A model generated the notes under the pieces. That model was not told the DNA's origin and made no database searches. It worked only from the letters and a program-made list of their open reading frames with translations. A DNA stretch of 64,000 bases. Source: Rhodobacterales bacterium LSUCC0387. Lineage in GTDB: Bacteria > Pseudomonadota > Alphaproteobacteria > Rhodobacterales > Rhodobacteraceae. The position numbers and the translations under genes were made by a program. Positions 26,064-34,748 of the stretch are shown here, one piece after another (position 1 is the first letter of the stretch; every line of letters starts with the position of its first letter). Location of the stretch: contig WVSR01000003.1 in NCBI GenBank assembly GCA_015689775.1, positions 1-64,000 on the forward strand, given 5' to 3'.

Positions 26064-26930
26064 CTAACTAGAAAAATGCGCCTTGAAGCGATCAATGCAG
26101 CTCCTGAAGCCAGCTTCAAAGTCTCCGTCTCCCTTGTGGTATACGCTCTCAAAAGAGATTACTCCTTGGTAGCTGTCTTGTCGCAGGGAACTAGCAATTT
26201 TGGGAAAGTAGGGCGCAAGCTGTCCCTCGTCCATTCGGCGCACTTCAAGGTGTGCCCTTGGGGTGTCAACTAGGACGTCCTTGATATGAACGTGGCCTAA
26301 GTAACCCTGGCTCAATTCCATGTAACCATCAGGAAATGCCACCTCGTGACACCAGCAATTATTAGCTGGATCCCACAGAACGCCCAAGACGTCCTTTGCA
26401 TCCAGATCATCGATCAGACGACGACCCGTGTAACTGGAGTTAACCATCGTGCCATTACCTGTTTCAACCACTAACTTGACACGTTCAGCCCTAGCCAACT
26501 CTATTGCTGGGGCAATCAGCGGCAGGATAGCGTCCCACGCGCCCTTCGCGACGTTCCATTGCTCTGCTCCATGACTACCCCAAAGTATTTGCTCCTTCTT
26601 TGGCGTCATGATCCGCACTAATCCCGCATCTAAAATATGCGCCATGTCGATAACGCGTTTAAGTGCGTCCATATGGGTTGTGTGGAGTGTGTCACCGGGT
26701 TTGTTGTTTTGGGTCATACCCGCAAAGATGTGACGGGAGAGGCAAGAGACGGGCTTACCGCGATCTCTCAAGAGGCTGTCCATTTCTCTGATCTGCTCTG
26801 GCGTGTGATCACCCACCTCAGCATCCCATACAAATTGTAACTCTGCGTATTCTAAGTCGAACTCATCCATTACATCGACGGCATGGTAGAGATCACGGCT
26901 GATACCGTCACAAATCACACCAAGTTTCAT
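26064..26930 (-). CDS. TIM-barrel sugar isomerase/epimerase (AP_endonuc_2 family)
   Basis: 288 residues, xylose-isomerase-like TIM barrel. MKLGVICDGISRD opens the barrel; VKLVVETGNGTMVNS, LGVLWDPANNCW and HVHIKDV carry the Glu, Asp and His metal ligands of this group, and VISFESVYH the last Glu. It should isomerise or epimerise a ketose or keto acid in the cytoplasm. Its start overlaps the stop of the LtnD-like gene by four bases. The pair recalls four-carbon sugar-acid pathways (LtnD with OtnI), but no kinase or aldolase partner is adjacent, so the substrate is open. Confidence 0.82.
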   Translation of the reverse strand: MKLGVICDGISRDLYHAVDVMDEFDLEYAELQFVWDAEVGDHTPEQIREMDSLLRDRGKPVSCLSRHIFAGMTQNNKPGDTLHTTHMDALKRVIDMAHILDAGLVRIMTPKKEQILWGSHGAEQWNVAKGAWDAILPLIAPAIELARAERVKLVVETGNGTMVNSSYTGRRLIDDLDAKDVLGVLWDPANNCWCHEVAFPDGYMELSQGYLGHVHIKDVLVDTPRAHLEVRRMDEGQLAPYFPKIASSLRQDSYQGVISFESVYHKGDGDFEAGFRSCIDRFKAHFSS

Positions 26931-27835
26931 CTAATTGCCCTCGCCCCATCTCGGTGCAATTCCACACCGACTATTTCCTCAATAACCCGCGTACAAACCC
27001 AATTGTCTCCATTGGGGTACTTTATTTTACCTGCATGAAACACTTGCATCGCTTGAGCAGCCATATGCAGTGGCACAGTCATTTGCTGTGCCAAATCAAG
27101 GGAAATGGTTAAATCCTTGTGCATAGTAGAGATGTGACTGCCCGTCCCCTCGAATTTACGGTCGATTATATTTTCTAGAGCCGCCTTAGTAACGCCACAG
27201 CCAGCTCCAGATGTGGTGAAAACATCGTGGATCACTTGCCCCGAAATGCCCGCCTTTGCAGCAAGAACACAGGCCTCAAAATTCGCTGCGAAAATCGACC
27301 CAATTACTGTCTGCAGGCACGCCTTAACTGTCTGACCTTGTCCGGGGACTGAACCAACCCGATGAATTCTGGCTGACACAGCCTCCATGACAGGCGCCGC
27401 ACGATCAAGGATATCTGAAGGAGCTGCAGCCATCATTGTAAGTGTACCCGATTGCGCTCCCGGGAACCCGCCAGATACTGGAGTATCGACCAAATCGAGC
27501 CCAGTCGATTTTAATCCTTCTGCGATCTCTACAAGCTCATGCGGTTTGATTGTGGCAGTGACCAGAATAATTCCACCCTTACGCATGGCTTCCACTAGCC
27601 CACCCCTTCCAAAGATCACCTCCTTGGCCTGCGCGCCAGTCATCACCATTACGAAGGCTGCGTCGACGTTGCGGCCTAATTCGAACAAATTTTCTGCCGG
27701 TTTTCCTCCAAACTCAGAAAAACTAGCCATCCGCTTCTGATCAATGTCAAAGCCCCAAGTCTCAAAGCCAGCCTTGATCAAATTCAAAGCCAAGCCGCTG
27801 CCCATATCCCCAAGGCCAACAACCGCTGCTTTCAT
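26927..27835 (-). CDS. Beta-hydroxyacid dehydrogenase, L-threonate dehydrogenase-like
   Basis: About 302 residues. N-terminal Rossmann motif GLGDMGSGLALNL (residues 6-18), the family loop DTPVSGGFPGAQSGTL with catalytic-region Ser-Gly-Gly, and the catalytic Lys in GQTVKACLQ... followed by STMHKDLTISLD. Length and motifs fit LtnD/GarR-type NAD-dependent 3-hydroxyacid dehydrogenases acting on threonate, tartronate-semialdehyde or similar. ATG 27835 with GGAGGG seven bases upstream is chosen; a frame to 27925 has no such site and adds an unrelated leader. Divergent from a LacI regulator with a repeated operator between. Confidence 0.85.
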   Translation of the reverse strand: MKAAVVGLGDMGSGLALNLIKAGFETWGFDIDQKRMASFSEFGGKPAENLFELGRNVDAAFVMVMTGAQAKEVIFGRGGLVEAMRKGGIILVTATIKPHELVEIAEGLKSTGLDLVDTPVSGGFPGAQSGTLTMMAAAPSDILDRAAPVMEAVSARIHRVGSVPGQGQTVKACLQTVIGSIFAANFEACVLAAKAGISGQVIHDVFTTSGAGCGVTKAALENIIDRKFEGTGSHISTMHKDLTISLDLAQQMTVPLHMAAQAMQVFHAGKIKYPNGDNWVCTRVIEEIVGVELHRDGARAIR

Positions 27836-27926
27836 TATCACCCTCCACCGTTGTACTTGCCATCCGCCGTTCAAAAGCACAGCAGAAGGGGTAAAAAGCC
27901 AAGAAAAATCACTTGCAACTTTCATA

Positions 27927-27986
27927 TTTGATGAATTTTGATGTGAAGTTGGAATTCAAATGACTTTATTTGATGTATTTTGATGT
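27927..27986. promoter_or_regulatory. Four-box TTTGATG repeat, presumed LacI-type operator region
   Basis: TTTGATGAATTTTGATGT at 27927-27944 and TTTGATGTATTTTGATGT at 27969-27986 differ at one base. Each holds two TTTGATG boxes ten bases apart, and the pairs lie 42 bases apart, about four helical turns. They lie between the divergent LtnD-like and LacI genes, so a regulator may bind the boxes along one DNA face. Confidence 0.65.
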
Positions 27987-27998
27987 ATTAAGTAGCCT

Positions 27999-29015
27999 AT
28001 GACTGGTCGTGCTCGTATCAAGGAAATTGCAAGTCTCGCCAATGTTGGCAGTGCCACTGTCGATAGGGTTATACATGGACGCAGCCATGTGTCAGACGCG
28101 ACCAGACAAAAGGTTCTCCAAGCCAAATCTGCAATAGAGAGTGGCGCGTGGACGGTGCGCAGCCCTAGGCCATGGCATCTAAAGGTGATTTTGCCTGAAA
28201 TGGCCGGGCTATCTACTGAATATCTTGCGCAATGTTTTAACGAGTTTGGAGCTCTGGGGAATGCCATTGTCGAATGCGCATTTTCGCCCAAGCTGGAGCC
28301 TGCCGCCTTAGCTCGCAAACTACGTAACTGTGGTTCAGGCAAGTGGGACGTAGTTATATTTCAGGCTCTGGAAGATCCACGAGTTCGTGATGCTGTCTCC
28401 TATCTCAATAATAGAGGAGTGCCTTGCCTTAGTCTTCTCTCTCCCCTTCCCAATGCGCCAGTTATTGGGTTTGTTGGTAGTGACGGACGAGCGGCGGGGC
28501 GAACTGCGGGGCTCTTAATGGGACTAGCATGCCCTCACGGCGGCGAAGTTGTAGTTATTTCGGGCGGCCAGTTATATCGTTCCCACGAAAATCGAGAAAT
28601 GGGGTTTCGCTCTTATCTCAGGAGCCACGCAAAGCACCTTAAAATACTTGAAACTGTGCTAGGCTATGACACCGCTGAACAAAATCACGAGAGCTTAAGC
28701 CGAATTATCCGTGACACTCCCGGCTTGGTCGGGCTGTACAATGTAGGTGGTGGCAACGAAGGGATTGTGCGTGCGCTGTGTGAGGCCAATTTAACTTCGG
28801 AAATTTGCGTTATTGCACACAACCTAACACCCAGAACCCGAAGTCATCTAGGAGAGGGCATTTTTCAATTTATTCTTCACCAAGATATGAGACTGATGGC
28901 TGAGCGCGCCATACATGTTTGTCTAAACTACCTAATCAACAGGCAAAGTGACAACATTCACGTGCCCGTGGAGATTATAACCAGGGAAAATCTGGAACCT
29001 CGTGATAGCGGCTAG
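27999..29015 (+). CDS. LacI-family transcriptional regulator
   Basis: 338 residues. The N-terminal helix-turn-helix RIKEIASLANVGSATVDRVIHGRSHVSDATRQKVLQA (about residues 5-41) is the LacI pattern, followed by a type I periplasmic-binding ligand domain (GFVGSDGRAAGRTAGLLMG, then GLYNVGGGNEGIVRAL). The hinge helix usually following the DNA-binding domain is less obvious. Its start is 12 bases after the TTTGATG boxes, so it probably represses itself and the LtnD/isomerase operon, with a sugar acid or sugar as inducer. Confidence 0.9.
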   Translation: MTGRARIKEIASLANVGSATVDRVIHGRSHVSDATRQKVLQAKSAIESGAWTVRSPRPWHLKVILPEMAGLSTEYLAQCFNEFGALGNAIVECAFSPKLEPAALARKLRNCGSGKWDVVIFQALEDPRVRDAVSYLNNRGVPCLSLLSPLPNAPVIGFVGSDGRAAGRTAGLLMGLACPHGGEVVVISGGQLYRSHENREMGFRSYLRSHAKHLKILETVLGYDTAEQNHESLSRIIRDTPGLVGLYNVGGGNEGIVRALCEANLTSEICVIAHNLTPRTRSHLGEGIFQFILHQDMRLMAERAIHVCLNYLINRQSDNIHVPVEIITRENLEPRDSG

Positions 29016-29119
29016 CAAACATTGAATAGTTTGCCTCCATAATTGATTTATTTGTTGCCACTTTAGATCATGTGTGAGCGTCATGATCACAACATAAACG
29101 ATATAACTTCGGAGCAATC

Positions 29120-29785
29120 TTGAGCTTTCTCAAAATTAAAACCATACCGCAGCTCTTTTGGAGTGCGCCGGTCCCACTAAGTATGGCCCCCCCTTTTGTA
29201 TCGTGCACCATGCTTATATTTGGGCTAATAGTTTTTGGGTTTGGGGAGACACTCCTCATAGCATCGGGATCAGGGGTGAGCCCATGGACGGTTTTTGCTC
29301 AAGGGATTTCAAGCCTTACCGACTGGAGCATAGGGTTGACGACTTTCGCGGTCAGCTGTGCAGTGCTTCTGCTGTGGATCCCGCTAAGACAAATGCCGGG
29401 TATCGGGACCATTCTAAACATCATCATCGTGGCCTCAGTGATGGATTTGGCGCTGCCACATATCCCAGTTTTTGAGGAACCGGTTTTCAAAATAGCAGAA
29501 GGCGCAATTGGTGTATTCACGACTGGGTTTGGTGGAGCAATTTATTTGATTGCCAACCTTGGCCCAGGGCCGCGTGATGGCCTGATGACAGGAGCTCAGA
29601 GGATTACAGGATTACCGATTGTATGGGTTCGCAGCGCTATTGAAATTTTTGTAGTGACCGTGGGCTGGCTGCTTGGTGGAATTGTGGGCATCGGCACTCT
29701 TTTATTCGCATTTGGGATTGGCCCTTCGATTGCACTGAGCATGGCTATTTTAGTTTCCTTATTTGGTAGGAAAAATGTCCAGTAA
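29120..29785 (+). CDS. YczE/YitT-family integral membrane protein
   Basis: 221 residues with about five hydrophobic segments. The pattern FGETLLIASGSGVSPWTVFAQGIS and ANLGPGPRDGLMTG matches the YczE/YyaS group (COG2364). The start is TTG 29120 with CGGAG seven bases before it; no ATG fits. Function unknown in the family, membrane located. It follows the LacI gene by 104 bases on the same strand and may share its transcript. Confidence 0.75.
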   Translation: MSFLKIKTIPQLFWSAPVPLSMAPPFVSCTMLIFGLIVFGFGETLLIASGSGVSPWTVFAQGISSLTDWSIGLTTFAVSCAVLLLWIPLRQMPGIGTILNIIIVASVMDLALPHIPVFEEPVFKIAEGAIGVFTTGFGGAIYLIANLGPGPRDGLMTGAQRITGLPIVWVRSAIEIFVVTVGWLLGGIVGIGTLLFAFGIGPSIALSMAILVSLFGRKNVQ

Positions 29786-29987
29786 TAGTAAGCTTTTTTA
29801 GTTTTTTATCAGATACAACACACGCCAAGTAGCTAGGCGGAACCTCCGAAGCCTTGCGGTAGATTACGACAATTTGTGAACGATCAGCCTATGCTAAAAA
29901 CTTGACCAAATTTTTATCTGCTGATTAGCTCACGGGGTAACTGTACTTCTCAGGTCCGTAGTGACTTGAATTTGGAAGGACATTGAT

Positions 29988-30941
29988 GTGCTTACACATA
30001 ACCAAAAAGAATCTTTCCACGCCAATGGCTACCTCGTGGTCGAAGATGTGTTTGACCAAGAAACTATCTTAGAACCCGTACGCAGAGAATACGAAAACCT
30101 ACTCGACGAGCTCGTTGAAGGCTGGGTGTCCGAAGGGAGAATTGCAGCTAGCATAAAAAAAGAAGACTTCTACACCAAGCTCATGCACTGCTATGAAGCC
30201 GGATGCGACTGGTTCCAGCCGATGGACATTTCTTTGCCAGGGGATGAAATCACTGAGAACACGCCCATGCACTTTGGTCCCGCCGTTTTCAAACTCCTCA
30301 CCGCTGACCGACTTCTTGACATCGTAGAAGATCTCATTGGTCCTGAAATTACTTCTAACCCAATCCAGCATGTTCGGTTGAAACCACCAGCGAAAAGATT
30401 GCGCAAGAACGAGGTGCGTCCCCATATTGGTAACACGGCATGGCATCAAGACCGTGGTGTTGCCCACGATGAAGCCGACGCAACCGACATGGTTACTGTG
30501 TGGTGTGCTGTAAACGACGCGACCGTCAGTAACGGCTGCCTGCAAGTTATTCCAAAGAAGACTGAACAGAGCCTGTTGCCTCATTGCCCGCAGCGACAAA
30601 CCACAATAGCGGACGGCTTTTTAGAACAGAGCAATGCAGTACCTTTGCCCGTTAAGTCGGGCGGCATTTTAATCCTACATCCGTTGACGCCCCACGCCTC
30701 ACTAGACAACATGACGAATAAATTCAGATGGTCTTTCGATATACGCTTCAACAAAACCGGGCAGCCTACAGGTAGATCACACTTCCCAGAATTTATTGCG
30801 CGTAGCAAAGCAGATCCCGGCCAGGTGCTGACAGACTGGAAAGCTTGGAAAAAATCATGGGAAGAAGCGCGGAAAAAACTCTCGACGCAGAGCCACATAC
30901 CGATCCACCGCTGGACCAGCGAAGCGCCATTTTGTGCTTAA
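29988..30941 (+). CDS. Phytanoyl-CoA dioxygenase family (Fe(II)/2-oxoglutarate) oxygenase
   Basis: 317 residues, PhyH-type double-stranded beta-helix. The iron ligands are H and D of AWHQDRG and the distal His in LHPLTPHASLDN; the Arg binding 2-oxoglutarate would be in FRWSFDIRF. The start is GTG 29988 with GGAAGGA upstream; the overlapping ATG at 29986 is out of frame. Such proteins hydroxylate diverse small molecules. It leads the sugar-acid run on the plus strand, although RraA is divergent, so its substrate could be a hydroxylated acid or methylated compound from algal matter; this is inference. Confidence 0.85.
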   Translation: MLTHNQKESFHANGYLVVEDVFDQETILEPVRREYENLLDELVEGWVSEGRIAASIKKEDFYTKLMHCYEAGCDWFQPMDISLPGDEITENTPMHFGPAVFKLLTADRLLDIVEDLIGPEITSNPIQHVRLKPPAKRLRKNEVRPHIGNTAWHQDRGVAHDEADATDMVTVWCAVNDATVSNGCLQVIPKKTEQSLLPHCPQRQTTIADGFLEQSNAVPLPVKSGGILILHPLTPHASLDNMTNKFRWSFDIRFNKTGQPTGRSHFPEFIARSKADPGQVLTDWKAWKKSWEEARKKLSTQSHIPIHRWTSEAPFCA

Positions 30942-31089
30942 ATTCTATTTTCTGCATGGCGTCGTTAGCCTGACGGTAGCAGGGGCCTATTTTGGTTAAA
31001 CTGAACCTCCAGGCGCGCAGAGGGCGTGGCTGAAATTAGTTAGTTTTTTACCATTGAGGGAAAAGCAGCGCGTTAAGTCTTAGGTACTT

Positions 31090-31788
31090 CTAATCTTCGT
31101 ATCTGACGTCACTGCCTTTCATTAATTCTGGCAACCACTTCGGCATTTTAAGGCCTTGTGCGACCTGCGCATCCAACTCGGCTTCGAGAGATTTGATGCG
31201 TTCCAGCTTTTGAATAACATCATCGATCTTGGCAAAGGGAACTACAACTACTCCGTCAAGGTCAGCAACAATCATGTCACCGGTCTCAACCTGTTGGCCA
31301 CCAATTTGAATTGGAAAGCCGACCGTTCCGGGCCCTGACATGTAGGGAGACGCAGGTGTGAGGCCAGTGCACCAAACCGGCAGACCTACTTCGACGATGC
31401 CTGAATAATCGCGGACGGGGCCATCGGTTATGAATCCAGCAGAGCCACAGTTTTTGTACATTCCTATCAAACGATCGCCAGCCGCAGCGCAACCCTGATG
31501 GGCGTCAGAAGACACTACCACCATCTCGCCGCCTTCGATTAAATCTAAGGCAGCAAAGCTGGCTAAAACATCAGCCGGACCCGAATAAGCCGTTATTGCT
31601 GGTCCTGCCGCGACACACTTGATGTCTCGGCCCGCACCCAGAGGTTGAATGTTCTCACTCAGCGCGCCTTTTCCATCTAGCGCATCTGCAACAAAGCTAG
31701 TCGGTACATTTTGAAAAGCGGCAACCTGCGCTTTGGTAGGACGGCTAATATTCTTCTTGATGATTAACCTGGGCGGATTTTCAATCAT
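31090..31788 (-). CDS. RraA-family aldolase/hydroxylase-like protein (HMG aldolase type)
   Basis: About 232 residues. The RraA/4-carboxy-4-hydroxy-2-oxoadipate aldolase pattern is visible: SFVADALDG near the start, GDRLIGMYKNCGSAGFITDGPVRD carrying the metal Asp and Arg, and DMIVADLDGVVVVP. It cleaves 4-hydroxy-4-methyl-2-oxoglutarate-like acids or works as an oxaloacetate decarboxylase; which one is not decided here. ATG 31788 is chosen because a leader of 14 residues from 31830 is unlike the family. Divergent from the HpaI-type aldolase gene with 228 bases between. Confidence 0.82.
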   Translation of the reverse strand: MIENPPRLIIKKNISRPTKAQVAAFQNVPTSFVADALDGKGALSENIQPLGAGRDIKCVAAGPAITAYSGPADVLASFAALDLIEGGEMVVVSSDAHQGCAAAGDRLIGMYKNCGSAGFITDGPVRDYSGIVEVGLPVWCTGLTPASPYMSGPGTVGFPIQIGGQQVETGDMIVADLDGVVVVPFAKIDDVIQKLERIKSLEAELDAQVAQGLKMPKWLPELMKGSDVRYED

Positions 31789-32016
31789 GATGCACCTTTT
31801 CTTTAACCTGTAAAAATCAAAGAATGACAAATTTACGGCTCACTGGCTATCAATTTTCGTTAGATGAAAATTACGTCTATAGCCCTCAATTTAGGCCAGT
31901 TTCAGGAGCGTGTTGGTGAAGTTGACCGAAAAAATGAATTGGAACGCGGTTAAAATTTTCTTGCTTTTAAAGTGGTCTACTAGACACAGTTAGTTTGATC
32001 ACAAGGTGTCGAGACG

Positions 32017-32817
32017 ATGGTTCTAGAAAACAAAAAAAGCGTAATAAAGAATAAAGTGGCTAAAGGCCACCTTTCTGGGATGCTAGTCTTCGAATTTTTC
32101 TCCACTGGGATGCCCATGATAGCCGCGTCCGCGGGTGCTGATTTTCTTATGTATGACATGGAGCACACCGGCATTGGATTTGAGACATTAAAAAATCAAA
32201 TGGCGGCATGCAGAGGGCTCGATATAGCGCCGTTTGTTAGGGTGCCTACGGTGGAAGGGAATACAATCGGTCAGGCACTAGATATAGGCGCTCATGGTGT
32301 GATGATACCCATGATAGAAAGTGCTGACCAGGCAAGAGACCTGGTAAAGCGGGCCTACTACCCACCGATTGGCAAGCGCGGCACCGCATTTGGTGTGGCA
32401 CACGATGACTATTCAGACAGGGCCCCGGCGGCGATCATGGCAGACGCCAATGAAAAAACCACTTTAATTGCCATGATTGAAACAGCTGAAGGGCTTAAAA
32501 ACGTAGACGAAATTGCTGCCGTCGAGGGTATTGACGTGCTATGGCTAGGACATTTCGACCTGACCAGCTCGATGGGTATACCCGGGCAATTAGATCACCC
32601 CGACTATCTTGCCGCTGTATCGCGGATTGTATCTGCAGCTAAAATAAATGGGAAACTTGCAGGTTTCATGGCAGTCAACAAAGCGGTTTCTGAGGAGTAT
32701 TGGGGGCATGGATTTCGTATGATTGCCTATGGCATAGATCACGTCTTGTTAAAGGCTGAGCTAAACAGCGGAATTAATTTCATCAATTCTCTTAGTAACA
32801 AAAATGCAGAGAATTGA
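32017..32817 (+). CDS. HpcH/HpaI-family aldolase
   Basis: 266 residues, TIM-barrel class II pyruvate-type aldolase. The conserved blocks are YDMEHTGIGFETLKNQM, FVRVPTVEGN with the catalytic Arg, MIPMIESADQAR and MIETAEGLKNVDEI with the metal Glu, then WLGHFDLTSSMG (family GPxDLSxSMG). It would cleave 4-hydroxy-2-keto acids to pyruvate plus an aldehyde (for example 2-keto-3-deoxy-rhamnonate or 4-hydroxy-2-oxoheptanedioate). Start of a plus-strand run with two dehydrogenases and an enolase-superfamily enzyme, and coupled by a 14-base overlap to the next gene. Confidence 0.87.
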   Translation: MVLENKKSVIKNKVAKGHLSGMLVFEFFSTGMPMIAASAGADFLMYDMEHTGIGFETLKNQMAACRGLDIAPFVRVPTVEGNTIGQALDIGAHGVMIPMIESADQARDLVKRAYYPPIGKRGTAFGVAHDDYSDRAPAAIMADANEKTTLIAMIETAEGLKNVDEIAAVEGIDVLWLGHFDLTSSMGIPGQLDHPDYLAAVSRIVSAAKINGKLAGFMAVNKAVSEEYWGHGFRMIAYGIDHVLLKAELNSGINFINSLSNKNAEN

Positions 32818-33850
32818 TGTGCAAAAGTTCAGAGTAGGAATATCGGGCTCAATTTTTGGAAGTGACGGCGCACCATGCTTTGATCCACAGATATTGCAAA
32901 ACCTCATGGATCGCCCGGACATTGATGCTACGATCTTACCGGCAGAAAAGACCGAAATTGATGCGCACGATGCCGAAAACTTCAATGCAATCTACTTAAT
33001 GCTAGAAAAAGTTTCATTTTCCAAAATAGCGCCACGCACTGGCCCCTTCACTGGGCGATTACGCCTGCTAGCTCGCCACGGAGTGGGCTTTGACTCTGTT
33101 GATATTGATGGAATGAACAATTTGGGAATTATGGTGACCAATACCCCTGATGCGGTGCGCCGCCCAGTTGCAACAATGGCTATAACTATGATGTTGGCTG
33201 TGACCCATCGTATTATTGAGAAGCATAATTTGACACGTGCCGGCGGGTGGTCCCAAAATGCCGACTACATGGGCACGGGGCTGACTGGTAAGGTGTTAGG
33301 TGTGCTCGGGGCGGGCAGCATCGGGAAAGAAATACTTCGCCTTGTGCAACCGTTTGAAATGAAATTAGCCGCTGCTGACCCAAATTGCTCTGTAGCAGAA
33401 CTGAGTGCACTGGGCGCGGAAAAGTTAAGTACTGACGAGCTTTTTGAAAAAAGTGATGTTTTAATCATAGCGACATCCCTCAACCAGCATACTTATCACA
33501 TGGTAGACATGAGCAAGCTGTCCCGAATGAAGCGAACTGCAACTCTAATAAACGTGGCACGTGGTCCAGTGATTAAGGAAGTTGATCTGATCGAGGCGCT
33601 TCAAAAAAATTATCTATCGTGCGCAGGCTTAGATGTTTTTGAACAAGAGCCTGTAGACATGGCAAACCCACTTCTCAAAATGGACAATGTGATCACTACA
33701 TCTCACTCGTTATGCTGGACTGATGAATGCTTCGATAACATCGCACGAGATGCAATCGGGAGCGTTCTGTCGTACGCTGACCGGACAACACCTCAATACA
33801 TTGTGAACAGGAGCGTGCTAGGCCATTTGAGGCAACAATCTTGGTTTTAA
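32804..33850 (+). CDS. D-isomer-specific 2-hydroxyacid dehydrogenase
   Basis: 348 residues. N-terminal catalytic domain with RHGVGFDSVDIDG, a Rossmann loop VLGVLGAGSIGKEIL, the substrate Arg in LINVARGPVIKE, the Glu in DVFEQEP and the catalytic His in TTSHSLCWTDE. It oxidises or reduces a 2-hydroxy/2-keto acid with NAD(H). It overlaps the aldolase gene by 14 bases, so both act in one pathway, perhaps reducing a keto acid produced there. Two different members of the family lie within 3 kb. A short 119-base gap precedes the SDR gene. Confidence 0.88.
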   Translation: MQRIDVQKFRVGISGSIFGSDGAPCFDPQILQNLMDRPDIDATILPAEKTEIDAHDAENFNAIYLMLEKVSFSKIAPRTGPFTGRLRLLARHGVGFDSVDIDGMNNLGIMVTNTPDAVRRPVATMAITMMLAVTHRIIEKHNLTRAGGWSQNADYMGTGLTGKVLGVLGAGSIGKEILRLVQPFEMKLAAADPNCSVAELSALGAEKLSTDELFEKSDVLIIATSLNQHTYHMVDMSKLSRMKRTATLINVARGPVIKEVDLIEALQKNYLSCAGLDVFEQEPVDMANPLLKMDNVITTSHSLCWTDECFDNIARDAIGSVLSYADRTTPQYIVNRSVLGHLRQQSWF

Positions 33851-33969
33851 AAATTGTTTTTCCTTAGACTATTTTCATTCCGGCCAAAATTTAACTTAGA
33901 TTGTGAAGGCCTTGCTTCATGACACCTTACACGCCAAGCTCGTCGAAAGGCATCATAAGGTAGGGTAAG

Positions 33970-34737
33970 ATGAGCGTTACACTCTTCGATCTTACAGGAA
34001 AAACCGCATTAGTTACAGGATCTTCACGCGGGCTGGGACTTGCTTTTGCTAAAGGGCTGGCACAGGCAGGAGCAAGTGTGATCTTAAATGGCACTAATGA
34101 TGAAAACCTCCAAGTCGCCTGCGCTCAACTAAAGGGAGTAGGATTGAGTACTAGAGTTTCTGCTTTTGATGTCACCAATGAGCAATCGGTTATCTGTGCT
34201 TTCCAAGAACTTGATGCAAACGGAATTACCGTTGACGTTTTGGTCAACAATGCGGGGATCCAATTTCGTAAACCGATGCTTGAACTGGAGACTAAGGACT
34301 GGCATCGCGTACTAGACACAAATTTGACTGCCGCCTTCATTGTTGGTCGCGAGGCAGCTAAGCGGATGGCCGAACGCGGCCACGGTAAGATTATCAATAT
34401 CGGCTCGCTCACCTCAGAGCTCGCGCGTGCGACTGTGGCTCCCTACACTGTAGCCAAGGGCGGCATCAAAATGCTTACTAAAGCCATGGCAGCAGAGTGG
34501 GGGGAATTGGGCATTCAGGCCAATGCTATTGGACCCGGTTACATGGTCACAGACATGAATGAGGCGCTTATTAACGACCCAAAGTTTGATGAGTGGGTCA
34601 AGTCACGCACACCCATGCGGCGATGGGGACGGCCTGAAGAATTAGTCGGTACGTGCATATATCTTGCGTCGGATGCATCTAACTACGTTTCAGGACAAAT
34701 TATCTACGCCGATGGCGGCATGATTTCAGTCCTCTAA
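33970..34737 (+). CDS. SDR, gluconate 5-dehydrogenase-like
   Basis: 255 residues, classical SDR. FDLTGKTALVTGSSRGLGLAFAKGLA is the cofactor loop; VDVLVNNAGIQFRKPMLELETKDWHRVLDTNL is the stretch typical of IdnO/Gno gluconate 5-dehydrogenases, and IGSLTSELA with YTVAKGG carries Ser and Tyr-x3-Lys. It would interconvert a hexonate and its 5-keto form with NAD(P). An AGGTAGGGT site lies just upstream. It is followed after 2-11 bases by a 2-hydroxyacid dehydrogenase and then an enolase-superfamily gene, and they form one tight operon. Confidence 0.86.
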   Translation: MSVTLFDLTGKTALVTGSSRGLGLAFAKGLAQAGASVILNGTNDENLQVACAQLKGVGLSTRVSAFDVTNEQSVICAFQELDANGITVDVLVNNAGIQFRKPMLELETKDWHRVLDTNLTAAFIVGREAAKRMAERGHGKIINIGSLTSELARATVAPYTVAKGGIKMLTKAMAAEWGELGIQANAIGPGYMVTDMNEALINDPKFDEWVKSRTPMRRWGRPEELVGTCIYLASDASNYVSGQIIYADGGMISVL

Positions 34738-34748
34738 AGGTGATCAGA

